Source: Carya illinoinensis (Eukaryota > Streptophyta > Magnoliopsida > Fagales > Juglandaceae). From it: 64,000 nt of DNA. The notes under the pieces are model-generated. The model was not told where the DNA came from, ran no database searches, and was given only the letters and a program-made list of their open reading frames with translations. The position numbers and the translations under genes were made by a program. Below are positions 1 to 11,005 of this stretch, in pieces. The stretch's first letter is position 1; each line of letters begins with the position of its first letter. Where the stretch lies: assembly GCF_018687715.1 (NCBI RefSeq), contig NC_056766.1, positions 27,362,433 to 27,426,432 on the forward strand, given 5' to 3'.

Positions 1-333
1 AGTTTTAAGAGAATTCTTCTGATTTTGGTTGTTCTACTTTTATCTGAGTTTGCAGGTGGTTTGAGGTTAAATTGACTACATCACACACACTCGAGGTCTT
101 AGCTTTAGGTTGAAGTAAACGCCTAACTCTTGCTTGACAAATTGTAAAATTTTTGATTGATTTTCTTGCTATCTTTGATGTTAAAAGAGTAAGATACTAG
201 AGATGAAATCTAAATTCATAAAAGCTTGGTGAGTGATGATACTTCTCTTTCGGGTCGAGTCGATATTGCCTAAACTATCATTTGCTTTTCTTTTTGTTTG
301 AGGACAAACAAAGTTGTAAGTTTGGGGGTATAT
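1..333 (+). mobile_element. 3' internal end of a Ty3/gypsy-type LTR retrotransposon
   Basis: This non-coding stretch runs into the LTR that starts at 334. It has the layout usual just upstream of the 3' LTR in plant Ty3/gypsy elements: a GAGGACAAAC motif near 300-310, then a G-rich polypurine tract (AGTTTGGGGG, about 319-328). The rest of the element lies left of the window. Only the end is visible, so no coding domain confirms the superfamily. Confidence 0.7.
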
Positions 334-370
334 TGATGACTTGCAAATCTTCATAATGCAGAATTCACAA

Positions 371-597
371 GATCGCTCGAGCGGAGGCTTTTGGCCGCTC
401 GAGCGAATTCAGGCAGATTCAAACGCTCGACTGCCGCTCGACAGGGAGCTCGAGCGAGTTGCTGGAAAACAAGGTTCGCCCGAGCGGAGACATTGGCCAC
501 TCGAGCGAAATCAGGCAGAGTGGAATGCTCGACGTGCGCTCGAGCAAAATCAGGCAGAGTCGAACGCTCGATGTGCGCTCGACACCCCGCTCGAGCG
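371..597 (+). repeat. CTCGAG-rich palindromic array in the LTR U3
   Basis: Degenerate 30-45-bp units carry the palindrome GCTCGAGC or its half GCTCGA, separated by AT-richer linkers such as AAATCAGGCAGAGT. It lies just upstream of the LTR TATA box. The same array is in the solo LTR at 56175-56425, so it belongs to the element. Confidence 0.8.
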
Positions 598-641
598 AAC
601 ATCGTATTTTGACAGAATTAGGGTTTTCCACCGTGAGACCA

Positions 642-649
642 TATAAAAG
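642..649 (+). promoter_or_regulatory. LTR TATA box
   Basis: TATAAAAG lies about 45 bp downstream of the palindromic array and 310 bp into the LTR, where a Pol II promoter of a plant LTR is expected. The reverse copy keeps a similar motif near 56137-56143. Confidence 0.6.
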
Positions 650-1906
650 AGATTTTTCACTCTATGGTCGCGAGTTTTGACTGGAGAACACTTTTTGGGA
701 GAGAAAAATATAGCTAGAGGGATTCAAATCATCTGTTTTGGAGAGGGAATTCCAATTTATTGCACGTACGTTAGAATCATACACGATCATAGACGGAAGA
801 AAAGCATTGAATCGTTCCCTTGAGCTTTTGACGACGAGTTGCGGCTGCAAGGAGGATTTTTCAGTGTTTATTTTCTTCCAATCTTCTCAGAACACTTATG
901 GTGAATTCGTTTATGTTGAATTTCATTTCTAGCATGAGCTATATTTTCTTCATTCTAGGAAAACGATGTAACCTATTTCCGAACTATGCTTGATTGTCTA
1001 TGCTAATTTAATGCAATTCTCTCTTTGTTTATCTGATTTATTCTGAGTCTATTGCTTCTAATTAACTGGCCATTGATTAGATGATAAGTAATCTTGTGAT
1101 TTGCTATCGAAAGAGGGAATCATAGGGTAGATCTTGAATATTTCAGCATAGGTAAGTATAGAGATCGAAAGACTTGTATGAACCTATGTAATAATTAAAT
1201 CATTGATCTTATTGCTTTCTTGATTATTTAATTTGCATACTCTTGTGTGAATTGATAAACTAGAATCACTTCCAAGTGACTATCGAAAGAGGCTTTTGGA
1301 TGAATTAGAGATTTGCTAATAGATAAAAGAGAATTAAATTAAGTTAGCTGGATGAGAAAAGCATAGTGAATAATTAGGTGAAATCGATTTCCTAGAAGCT
1401 TTCTTCCCATTAATTTGATCTTCAAATATCAGTTTTATTTCCTTTGCATATTTCTTTTGAGTCGATTTTAGTTTAAATTGCAACTACAAAAATCTTAGTG
1501 ATTCCTCTAGATAAAATCAAGTTTAGTATAATTTTGGTATTTGGCAAAAGTAAGGTACCAATCCCTGAGGACGATACTCTTCTTACCACTTTATTATAAA
1601 ACTACGATACTGTGCACTTGCAGTTTTGCACTGGTCAATGTGTAACCTGTGCAGTATCAATTTTTTAAATATAAAAATCGGTATGTACGTGTTTAATTTT
1701 AAAATCTATCTAAAACTTGATTAAATCGGGCCGATTAGACCTCTTGACTCCACTAATATTTTCGTTACTCTAAAGTCAAATCGAGAAGGTTTTGTTCACA
1801 AACATCGCTCGCCCCTAGGCCGTCAGATTCCTAGTTGGATGTTGGGCGAAAGGATAGAGATAGGATTTTTTTTTTTTTTTAGAAAAGAAAAGCTCCTTTG
1901 TATTAC

Positions 1907-2356
1907 TTATGAATTAACCGTATACAAACATTCTTGTGTAACAACTTTTTGAACTTCTGGTGGACAACATTCCATCCAGATTTGTTCTTCAATGAAAGAA
2001 AAAGAAATTTTAACAAGCAAATGTGCAACTTGATTACATTCCCTAAAAGCATGCTGAACTATCCATCTTTGTCTATTCTTAAGCACTCCCTTCATATCTT
2101 CTACCATTTGACCATTCCATTCCCAGCTTTCCTTCTCACTATTCACAGCCTTCACAATAATTAAAGCATCCCCTTCAAAGATCACATTCTCAAAATTAAG
2201 TTCTACACATAGATTCATAGTTCTCCATAAAGCCCGTAGCTCAACTACAACTGGACTACAGCAACCTTCTTTCGAGCAGCATAGAGACACCAAAACCTCT
2301 CCCTTTCCATCCCTGACCACAATCCCAATTTCCACTCTTCCATCTTTTTGACTCAT
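1907..2356 (-). pseudogene. LINE ORF2 C-terminal RNase H domain (RVT_3-like)
   Basis: The open frame resembles the plant LINE RNase H-like domain: a start like GIVVRDGKGEVL, a conserved Glu in VELRAL, the segment FEGDALIIVKAV with an acidic residue, and the C-terminal FRECNQVAHLL where intact copies have REGN..AD.LA. It is the last domain of the truncated LINE. The frame does not join the zf-RVT part upstream without a shift, so it is a relic. Confidence 0.85.
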
Positions 2357-2516
2357 ACCAGCATCCCAATTTACTTTAACGAAATCACCAACAGGAGCCT
2401 TCCATCTACATCCCCTTCTTCCCCTGCAGAGCTCACAATACTCCCCTTTTTGACAATTTGTGCCATCTGAAAGTTCTCAAGAGATTTTGTAGCTTGCTCA
2501 ATTATAGTCCCAGGAC

Positions 2517-2971
2517 CTATGAACTTCTTTTAAAAAATAAGAGCATTTCTCTTAAACCACACCCCCTCATCATAACTGCAACCAACTCCAAGTCTTCCTT
2601 TGCTATCAGATTTAGTAACATGTCCCATAAGTCATAAAACTGAACCTCATTACTTGGCCATTTCTGAAGAGGACTCTTCTGTTCAGCCCAAACATCCATA
2701 GACCCCCTACAACTCCATAATGCATGAGTAACCGTCTCATCCTCAGTTTCACAAATGGGATAATAGGCATCTTTAACCATTTTTTTTTTTTTAGGTTGCT
2801 TCTAGTTGGTAAACAGTCATTTAAGGCTTTCCAAAGAAAGACTTTAACTACACCTAGCACATTCAAGCTCCACAACTTTTTCCAATCAAAAGAGTGCCCC
2901 TCTGATTTTTCCCCTTTCTCTCTTCTTTTCCTATTCACTTCCAGATGGTAAGCACTTTTTACACTAAACAA
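2517..2971 (-). pseudogene. LINE ORF2 zf-RVT region
   Basis: Two overlapping minus-strand frames give the zinc-binding region found in plant LINE and RT-like proteins: FSVKSAYHL, then WKALNDCLPTRSNL, then C-E-TEDETVTHALWSC. A frameshift near 2780, at a poly-A/poly-T run (2781-2792 on plus), splits the domain. Confidence 0.85.
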
Positions 2972-2995
2972 GCCATCTTTTGTATAACTCCAAAT

Positions 2996-3480
2996 CTATT
3001 TATCAGGCAAACCAAACTTACTAATCAGTAGACTGCACACTGTCATAGCTTTATCCTCAGTAAGCACCTCCCTTACAAGCTCTTCATTCCATACCCTTGT
3101 GCTACAATCTATTAATTCATGAACTCTTGCATCACTATTCAGAACAACAACAGGAGATTGAATACAATGGGTCACCAAAGTTGGAATCCATCTGTCACCC
3201 CACACTTTAATATTTTGTCCAGTACCCACCCACCAAACTAGCCCTTGTTTCAGTAAATCCAATGAATTCCATAAGCTTTTCTAAATCAAAGAAGGTTTGT
3301 GACCCAATTTTGCTTTAAGGAAGTCTGAATGCTTGAAATATTTATCTTTCAAAATCATGGCCGCCAAAGATTGAGGATTTGTAAAAATTCTCCAACATTG
3401 CTTAGCAAGTAGAGCAATATTGAAGTTTTATAATTTTCGAAATCCCAACCCCCCTTCAGCTTTAGACAACCCCAATGATA
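2996..3480 (-). pseudogene. LINE reverse transcriptase C-terminal part
   Basis: Includes the segment GLVWWVGTGQNIKVWGDRWI (2996-3262), typical of the region after the RT core, and near 3430-3475 a stretch reading SKAEGGLGFR. The catalytic RT core is missing because the element is 5' truncated. Confidence 0.8.
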
Positions 3481-3534
3481 GAGATAGTTTACTACTCTTT
3501 GGCGATAGACTATCTCTTACAAGGATAGAGATAG

Positions 3535-3828
3535 TTTACTACATAGTTAATGTGCCTTTTCAGTATGGACAGAGTTCAACGATGTAATTAAATAGCATAA
3601 GATAATTACCAGGTGTTGATACAATACACAAATATTTATTTATAAAATAAATAATAAATATAAAATATAAAAGATAAATAAAGAGAGATAAAAATTTACG
3701 TCACTCACTATAAAAGTTGACTTCTACTGTCATATGGGGACAAAATCCCATTATGGTTGAATCATTGTACAGTTTCTCATTGTAAGAGCTACGCCCTTAG
3801 AAGAATGGAACATTCCACGTAAGAGACT
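3535..3828. other. AT-rich intergenic DNA, nothing recognised
   Basis: No open frame or repeat of note was seen apart from an A/T-rich run near 3640-3690. Confidence 0.5.
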
Positions 3829-4322
3829 AAGATCTTATTTGAAGAATGAGATAAGGTAAAAAATTTATGGATAGTAATAAAATAAAATAAGTTTAGATGT
3901 TTTATGAGTTTTGAGAAAAGTTAAAAAAAAAAAGAATAAAAACATTAGAATAATTCAAATATGCCCCCTCATTTTTTTATTTTTTATTTTTATTAATTAT
4001 TTTTTATTTACTGATTAAAGAAGTGACTATTAGTGTATTAATATTTTTTTTATTTTTTAAAAATATTTAAACATGTTTAAAAAAAGTTTGGAATAAAAAG
4101 CATAAAAAAGTACAATTTGCACTAGGGGTTCCAAATCTTTCTCAACTCATCTGATTTAATCATTACAATTTTCTTAAATTTCAATATAAAATATAGTAAA
4201 CAATTCAATTTTTTCAAATCTCAAAATAATAATTATATTAAAAAATAATATTCTAACAATATTTTATTCAACTTTCAACTTTTATTTCAACTCAACTCAG
4301 CACATTATCCAAACGCAGCCTA
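3829..4322. repeat. AT-rich MITE-like repeat (abundant family)
   Basis: The right end reads CAACTCAGCACATTATCCAAACGCAG and the left part contains a degenerate inverse (GTTTAGATGTTTTATGAG near 3890). Between them are runs such as AAAATAATATTCTAACAATA. Related copies lie at about 46500-46660 and 46880-47240. I recall this family as very common in Juglandaceae intergenic DNA. The edges are approximate. Confidence 0.55.
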
Positions 4323-5465
4323 AGTGGACAAATCGAGGGGCATAGTAACATTATGCAAATATTATAAAATAAAATTATTTTTATTATATAACTTTTTAAT
4401 ATAATTTTTGTTTTATAATTTAAAAATTTTGAATTATTTTTTGTATTTTATTTGAAAATTTAGAAAAGTTATAATAATTAGATACTCATTAGATAAAAAA
4501 GTTAAAAATTTTAAATTGAAAAGTATTTTTATTTGAGTGACATTTAAAAAAAATTCTGAGTAATTTTGATATGACATGAAGATATGTCCACAAAGAGAAA
4601 AGATATTTACAACTGTAAATTGTGCAACCACAGTATAATATTTAAAAAAAAAGAGTGAATAAAACATGAGATTCACATAAAAAAATTAATTTTTTTTAAT
4701 AATAGACCATATTTGTTTTAAAAGTGATTATACAATGTTGATACATTTCACAATTATATATAAAATTATTTGTTCACAAACGAGGCTAAGCAAAGGACTT
4801 GCGAGATTAACATGGGACGAGTAAAGAATAGATAGGTTATATAATATTTCATGTGAACAATGACACAGGCGGACACCAATAAAAACTTGACACGTGTTAT
4901 ATTTTAAAATTAATGGAAATACTGAAATAACATGAAAACAAAAAGTTCTTTTAAAATTTGGAAAAATAAAAAATAAAAAAAAATTCAATTTAAAATGAAT
5001 ATCATTTGCAAGTAGCTCTGATCACTCCCATATCAATCATCTTTCTCTTCGTCTTCTTCGCGAAGAATCAAAAAGCACGTGCTTAACTAGCTAGTTGACT
5101 CATGTTTGAGATTTCATAAGAAAATATAACTTATACTTTAAGGTTTATAGTTTATAATTTAAATAATAAGCTCTATATTTTAAAAGCTGGTTACTGTTGG
5201 ATAAACATGTATCTAAAACACTTTTAAAATTAATTACATTAATTTTTAAAACATATACAGTTATCTTTAGAAGCTTTTCGATAAAAGTATCAATTTGATG
5301 TTTTTTAAAAAAAGTAAACTTTCATATTTTTTAAGTGATTAAATCATTTTTTATAAATTTATTAAACATATCAATTATTTCAAAAAAAAAAAAAAACTTC
5401 TAAACAGATAAAAATACTTTTAAAACTTTTAAACTCAATTTCAAACATGATATCAAGGCCAAGCT
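4323..5465. other. AT-rich intergenic DNA
   Basis: No coding frame was recognised; the short ORFs at 4434-4988 are low-complexity. Bases 5039-5100 (CTTCGTCTTCTTCG...CTAGTTGACT) resemble the region upstream of the receptor kinase gene at 46160-46235, and may be a remnant of another unit's promoter. Confidence 0.4.
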
Positions 5466-5900
5466 AGACTATGAGCCTGTTTGGGGTTGCGGTAGGAGTC
5501 TTAAAAAGTACTTAAATATTCTTAAAAGCTCTTTAAGAAAAAAATTAGATCGTTTGTATTACATATTAAAGTACTTTTAATCTCAAATAAGCTAAAAAGT
5601 ATGTTTGAGGAAAAACATCTTTTTTCATTTTGATCCCTTTTCTCAAACGTGCTTTTCTGGATAATATAGAATGTAATTTGAATTTTAAAAACACTGTCAA
5701 TAGACGAAAGTATCCATACAAGTTTAAGATAATTACAACTTTTAAACTTTTAAGGATATGATCATAGTCTTTAAAAATTTAAATAATCGTCATTTATATC
5801 TCACAAAGTACTTTTTTAATTTGTTTCCAAATAAACGTAATATGTTTGAAAGTACTTTAAACATATAGTTATCAAACAGTAAATAACTTTTTAGTAGTAA
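5466..5900. repeat. possible MITE-like insertion
   Basis: Begins near GAGCCTGTTTGGG and carries inverted AAGTACTTT-type motifs at both ends (about 5500 and 5808-5860), with an AT-rich core and no coding potential. Terminal inverted repeats and a TSD could not be fixed. Confidence 0.3.
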
Positions 5901-6398
5901 AATTTATTACTTAAGTTATAAATTCTAAAGTTATAAGTTATATTTCCTATCGCAATTCCAAATATGCACTATAACGGCCTTAATGTCCAGTTTTTTATCA
6001 TTATTTTTCTTAAAATAACACTTGGAAGAAACGAGGAAGACTTCAATTCGAGCAAACAGAAGCAAGAAGTGAGAGGCAAAACGTTGTCGTTTGGGCTCTG
6101 TTGGGATCAAAACACTGCCGTTTGGAGATGTCAGGGTTTTTATGAAGTGCAGCGTTTCGATTAGTGAAACGTAGCGTTTAGCTGTCTGCATTTATAATGT
6201 ATTTTCCTTTACTTGTATTTTGTCCTTTCTATGGACAGGTGTAGCGCTAAAGTAGGATGCATGGGGGGAAGTTTGTTAGAACCTTCCTGTTAGCTAGCCT
6301 CAGACTCCCCTTAAGGCCAGTGGAAGGGGAAGAAGGTAGTCAGTTGAATATTCTCGGAATTTCCTAGCTTTTCTTCTCTGTGGAGATAGATTTCCTCA
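5901..6398. other. intergenic DNA, no recognised gene
   Basis: Contains a repeated short motif (AAAACGTTGTCGTTTGGG and AAAACACTGCCGTTTGG near 6079-6125) and the ordinary sequence up to the 72-bp repeat. The overlapping 60-86-codon frames have no recognisable domain. Confidence 0.4.
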
Positions 6399-6543
6399 TC
6401 ATCCTTTGTTACTTGAAAAACGTTTTATTCAAATATTTCTCTTTGGTATTTGAGAATTTCGAGATATTTTTCATCCTTTGTTACTTGAAAAACGTTTTAT
6501 TCAAATATTTCTCTTTGGTATTTGAGAATTTCGAGATATTTTT
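6399..6543. repeat. two-copy 72-bp tandem repeat
   Basis: A 72-bp unit starting CATCCTTTGTTACTTG occurs at about 6400-6471 and 6472-6543, almost identical. Confidence 0.9.
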
Positions 6544-6819
6544 TTAAAGTGTATTTATTTAAAAGATTTTTGAAAATAAGAGAAATATTTGAATAATTTT
6601 TTTTAAAAAGTAAATTATTTATTAAGATTTTAAAATGTGGAGATATATAAGTAGAGTTGAAAATATGCTTGAAAATAACTTTTTAAGAGTATTTTTTATT
6701 TTGATTTTTGCAAATAAAAAATCTTATTCTCAAGTTGTTGTGTAGAACACACCTTGTATGCTTTACACACCAGTTTAAGAATAAAATAAAGTTTTTTAAA
6801 AATCTTTTTTTATTATTAT
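6544..6819. repeat. left edge of segmental duplication, unit 1
   Basis: The sequence around 6555-6720 (TTTTTGAAAATAAGAGAAAT, ATGCTTGAAAATAACTTTTT) matches 47490-47670 with modest divergence. This is the leftmost point where I can align the two duplicated units. Confidence 0.6.
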
Positions 6820-6827
6820 GTTTGGAT

Positions 6828-7786
6828 TAGGGGTGTGCATGTGACCCGAACACCGATGGATTTGATTATGCCGACCCAAACTGACCTGACTTTTTATCGG
6901 GTTATCATTTGAGCGGTTTCCAACCCGACTAAATAACGGGTTCGTTCATTGGTGTCAACCCGTCCGACTAATAACTCAGCCCTCAAACCCTGCCCACTGA
7001 GCCTTCTTCGCTCACTCAGCCGCAAGCCATCCGGCGACCAACTCCATGTCTTTCTGGCCAACATGGATGCCAACGGTATGCAGAAAAGAAATTCACAAAA
7101 ATGAAAATGCAACGAAATAGAAAATAGTTGAAAAAAAGTTTTGGGTTTGCTATGTAGAGAAGATAAGAGAAGAGGAGGAAAACGCAAAAAAGGAAAACGC
7201 AAATTCAGAGCTAGATCTGAGCCCCGAGCCTAGAGAGAAGCAAAAAAAGATGAACTTTTTTGAGTTTTCTATGCAGAGAAGAGAAGAAGGTACTGTATCA
7301 ACACGCTGCAAATTACTTTGTAAGCCACTTCGCAAGATTTGAAGTCCAACAATATACCTCACTCACTCCGATGGATACAGAACTTCGTCGTTCAAAATCC
7401 AACGCTACGTTGTTCACGAAACTACTCTTCTACAACGCACTCACCCATTGATCAAAACAAACCTAGATTCGATACCGATTTGGCCTAAACGAGACCTAAC
7501 CCACTTGGATCTTGGCAATACCCAGATGAGAGTTTTACTAGTATGAAAAGGTTCTCTCTCTTCCTCTCCCTCTCCCGTGGCTTGTGATTCTGTAATTTTT
7601 GTGAATAAGTCAGTTCTGGAAGCAAGGAAACGAAGAGAAAACGATTGTTTTTAGAGTTCGGATCATACGGGTTCGACCCGGTTTGATTTTCTTCGGGTTA
7701 GTCCGGATCGGTTTGGCGCCTTAGCTGAATTTATTTGGGTCGGGTCGGTTGCAAACCCGGTTGCGGTGGTGCGGGTTGCAAGCCTA
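6828..7786. mobile_element. hAT-like non-autonomous DNA transposon (959 bp)
   Basis: Short terminal inverted repeats (TAGGGGTGTGCA at the left, the complement of TAGGCTTGCAAC at the right) are bordered by a perfect 8-bp direct repeat GTTTGGAT at 6820-6827 and 7787-7794. An 8-bp TSD with this kind of TIR fits the hAT superfamily. The interior is rich in CGGGT/ACCCG motifs and encodes no transposase. The related unit near 47.67 kb lacks it. Confidence 0.8.
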
Positions 7787-7794
7787 GTTTGGAT

Positions 7795-8497
7795 AATGAT
7801 TAAATAAAAATTTAAAATAATATATATATATTTAATTCTAAGAAGTTTATAGTCTGAAATTTTCAAATTTACTAAAAATCTTTTTGAAAAATTTTGGTAA
7901 GCAAACGACCTCCTAATTTGTCTTAAAGTTTTGACAGTTGAGTTGATGCTGAGGTGATACGGACAGCTAATATAATCTTATCACCAGCAAACCCAATTGA
8001 TAATTTGATACGGACAGCTAAGCTGTAAATTAAAAAGGCTACCTAACAAGATATTTGGCTTCCATCAATATTTTTTTGGTACTGGGAGATTTAGGGATGG
8101 GGATAGAATCTAACACATCTTTTATTGAGACTGGGTCTCATGCTATCTGAGTCACAGGATCTTGACGCTTGCATCAAATTTAAGTCTTGACATTGTCTCT
8201 TTGCGCTTCCATCAAATTTAAGTCTTGACTTTGTCTATTGAATGAGACATGATCAAAATATTATAATAATTAGTTAATAAATGATATAACTTATTATTTT
8301 TAATTTTTAATAACAAGATTATCTTTAGAACTAAAAATATAAAAAAGAAATTATGCTTCCAAAAAGCTTAAAGTTATTTGTTCAATTTTTTTAAATAAAG
8401 TTATCATGCGAGTATAAACTATTTATTTTGTCAAATATTACAGCAATTTTTTTAATTAAAAAAGTTACAAAATTAATTTTCTTAAAAAAGAAAAAAG
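7795..8497. other. AT-rich duplicated intergenic DNA with small internal repeats
   Basis: Pairs with 47690-48240 in the second unit. Contains two copies of GATACGGACAGCTAA (about 7957 and 8009) and a short tandem repeat (8163-8255; CATCAAATTTAAGTCTTGAC twice). The other unit has single copies of both. No gene seen. Confidence 0.5.
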
Positions 8498-8960
8498 GGT
8501 ACCCTAGCTATCACTAAAATATTGTTTTGGTTACAGCTTTTCCTAATCTATCACCTTACCATCGCAAAATATTTAATGTGATTGTTAAATATAAAGTTAA
8601 CTGGATCGAGCCAATTGAAAACTTATTGTTAATAGTAAGAAAAAAGATAAAACCAATAATCTAGCCTAGAGATAGAGCCAAGAATTTAGTAAAAGATAAG
8701 GCAAGTTGACTCAGACTCCTAGAAAGATATGACTTCATAAGTCAAGTGGGACCTAGTCACTCTAATGAAAAAAATAGATCTCTATATTGGGAGATCTCCA
8801 CAAATCTAGAAGAATTTCTCTACGCATAAACTCATTCATGCATAGTAACTTCAAAGGATCTCTCATAAGGGAGACATAATCTTCAATTTCTCGAAACCAT
8901 AAATTCCTCTGTTGTATTGAAAGACATTCTGGCCTATTGTACAAATTTATCCACTAACCA
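8498..8960 (+). mobile_element. 5' LTR of a Ty3/gypsy-type element, unit 1
   Basis: The left edge is inferred from the second unit, where TGTCCCCTAGC starts at 48241. The right edge ends CCACTAACCA. It is followed at once by TTGATGCCGTTTGTGG, which resembles the motif found next to 5' LTRs of Tat-type Ty3/gypsy elements (usually TTGGCGCCGTCTGTGG). A TATA-like motif lies near 8779-8788. No matching 3' LTR was found. Confidence 0.6.
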
Positions 8961-8980
8961 TTGATGCCGTTTGTGGAATC
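8961..8980 (+). promoter_or_regulatory. degenerate primer-binding-site region
   Basis: TTGATGCCGTTTGTGGAATC differs at a few positions from the motif usual after Tat-lineage LTRs. It is deleted in the second unit (between 48655 and 48656), where about 136 bp are missing. Confidence 0.5.
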
Positions 8981-11005
8981 GATTTATTATTCTCCGTATT
9001 GAAAATGAGAGTAGGATGATTCTCCAGCCCATGAAACTTTTTCTCTTAAGAGGCAAATAAGTTTCCTCAACTACTCACCATTTCCCCCCATTGGAGATCC
9101 ACTTCCACACGAAGAAATCCAGCTTACTTGTGGAGAAATGGAGTCACCATCAACAGCTTCAAGACTACCGGTAGTTTCTGTCATCACTGAAGCATTCATT
9201 ACCTTGTGAAACCACCGACTAGGAAGCAAGGTACGGCTATGCCCCATGGTGGGCAGTAGCACACCACAAGGGTTGAAAGCTGGCGCGTACACCACTCACT
9301 GACTATATTCTCGTAGGCAATAGCGTGGAGATCTGACTAAATACTCACAGGTAGTAGCGTAGAGGCATGACTAGCCACCAAATTGGAGACAGGGACCACT
9401 GGCTATAGTTTATGCTGCCATTGGGTTCCCACAATGATGAGAAACAACAAGCAAGTTCACTGCCCAGGCCCACCATTCCTCATCACCCTTGTGGCAAGCA
9501 ATAAGGGCTCACCCTATGCAACACCTCTCCACGGTGTGACAGCCAACATGAAACATCTTGCCACCGTTTTTGCAAGCTACAAGCACACCAACGCTTGCTC
9601 CCATTGTCCTTGCCATAAAAGGTTCCTCAACCATAGAAGCCGAGCATGCCATGCACGTCGTGTGCAAAGGAATGCACATTCTAGGAGATCCACACACCAG
9701 CCACTCCTGAGATAGAGGAGCTACCACCAGCCACCACCTGATATGTCTAAAGTTTCAATCTCCAGCAAGATGGTCCTCGACAGTAGAACTATTGCCCACT
9801 AGTTCCTCATCGCCGGACGACCTAGAGATTAGCAAGAGGTCTCCACAGTTCTACACCTCCCATGACATCCATGAGCTGGTAATGTTGCTAGTAGCCACTA
9901 CCTAGACTATTAGAAGTTTCCTTTGCTAGCAAAGTGGTCCCCGACCACGAAGGCCATGTTCATCATCATTCCTCACCACCATCACTAGTGCAGGCCTTGA
10001 AAGGTTGCTTGACACCAACGCTTCATAGGACAAGAGTTTCACACCCAATCGTGAGTGAGCTTGTGGAGCCACAGGCAGCCACCAAGATGCTCGTCAGCAT
10101 TCTCTATAGCCTGCCACCCTTATGGTGGGTGACAGACATGCAGCATACATAGCGGGCAACAAGTAGCTCACCAGCCTTGTGGTAGGTAACAATCTACCAC
10201 CATGAAGTTGCTCAAACACTATGCGCTCTACCACCATGCACATGGTTGAATGTTTGCTTGCTGCACCATTCATGGCAACAAACATCTTGTAGGCCTCACA
10301 TCGGGTAGGAACAAGCCACTCCCAAGGGAAATGGCAAACAACCTTGTAGTTAGCAATGACCCACCATGGGTACCCATCTTGGCGGTAGGCAGTGAGCCCA
10401 TGACAAAGCTCAAGGACAAGACTAGGCAGAATCTTTCCAGGAGATATCACGATGGTTGACACACAAAAATGTCAGCAAGAGGATGTCTACATTGAGTAAG
10501 AGTCCTAGCATGTCACAACACCTGCATAACAAGGGGACAAACGAACAACTCACCAACTACCTGACACAAGACGATGTTGATGGCCATGAATGTGGGTTGC
10601 CAAAATGAGCTGACAACCAAGACTTTGTCAACCCAGCAAGCTTTGCTTGTCGCAGCCACTCTCTGTGCCACAACACATTGCTTGTAGGCACCCATACGAT
10701 GAGCAACTAGATCAGAAGGTTGGCAAATCATCGATCCCAACTCAAAGACAAATGCAAGGCTCGTTAGTTGCCTTATACAAAGCATGTAGACAAATCAACC
10801 AAACTCTTGAACAATGCATTTGCACTCAATGTGGTCAAACCTTGTCTCCTGCCACAATAGTACGGTTGAACCCTACCTCTCACTACAACAGCGTGATCAT
10901 GCCCAACCTCTCGTAACATCTGTGTGGTCAAGCCCTATCTCCCAGAACAGTAGCACAGTTGAGCATCTATTTGAGCAAAGTCGAGTCCCCCTAACCTGCA
11001 TGTAG
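8981..11005. other. non-coding retroelement interior, no domain recognised
   Basis: GC-balanced, repeat-like text (multiple ACCA/CACC and GGTGG words). The first 330 bp match 48668-48965. Frames such as 9383-9715, 10094-10462 and 10647-10916 are broken and match no gag or pol motif I know. Confidence 0.5.

Larger units (their letters stand above)
334..1637 (+). mobile_element. 3' LTR of the Ty3/gypsy-type element (TG...CA, 1304 bp)
   Basis: Starts TGATGACTTG after the polypurine tract and ends CTGGTCA. The boundaries come from a second copy of the LTR in reverse orientation at 55145-56463, which is bordered by perfect 5-bp target duplications. The layout is a GC-rich palindromic array (371-597), a TATA box (642-649), then an AT-rich R/U5 with CCCTGAGGACGATACTC near the end. 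The short ORFs in it (341-646 and others) come from the array and are not genes. Confidence 0.85.
1864..3520 (-). mobile_element. 5'-truncated L1-type LINE with poly(A) tail and 14-bp TSD
   Basis: On the minus strand this is the 3' end of a plant L1-like ORF2: the end of the reverse transcriptase, a zf-RVT region and a terminal RNase H. It ends in a poly(A) tract (poly-T on plus, about 1866-1880). The 14-bp sequence AAGGATAGAGATAG lies at 1850-1863 and again at 3521-3534, a clean target-site duplication. The 5' junction (about 3477-3520) holds short inverted copies of the target motif, a filler pattern seen at truncated LINE ends. Confidence 0.9.

Noticed and set aside
371..597. Repeated GCTCGAGC units with short intervening sequence, CRISPR-like at first sight
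   Set aside because: Units are degenerate, spacing is irregular, the array lies inside an LTR and recurs in its other copy, and the DNA is plant nuclear.
341..646. 101-codon open frame with REL/RAL repeats
   Set aside because: It is a by-product of the GC-rich repeat array; several overlapping frames are open on both strands here.
6894..7202. 102-codon minus-strand frame inside the hAT-like element
   Set aside because: No transposase motifs (no BED finger, no hAT dimerisation region) and Phe/Leu-rich low complexity.
9383..9715. 110-codon frame with Cys/His residues resembling a zinc knuckle
   Set aside because: Cys/His spacing does not fit CCHC, and the frame is not kept in the homologous unit-2 DNA.
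10094..10462. 122-codon minus-strand frame in the retroelement interior
   Set aside because: No recognisable gag/pol motif; the opposite strand has equally open frames.
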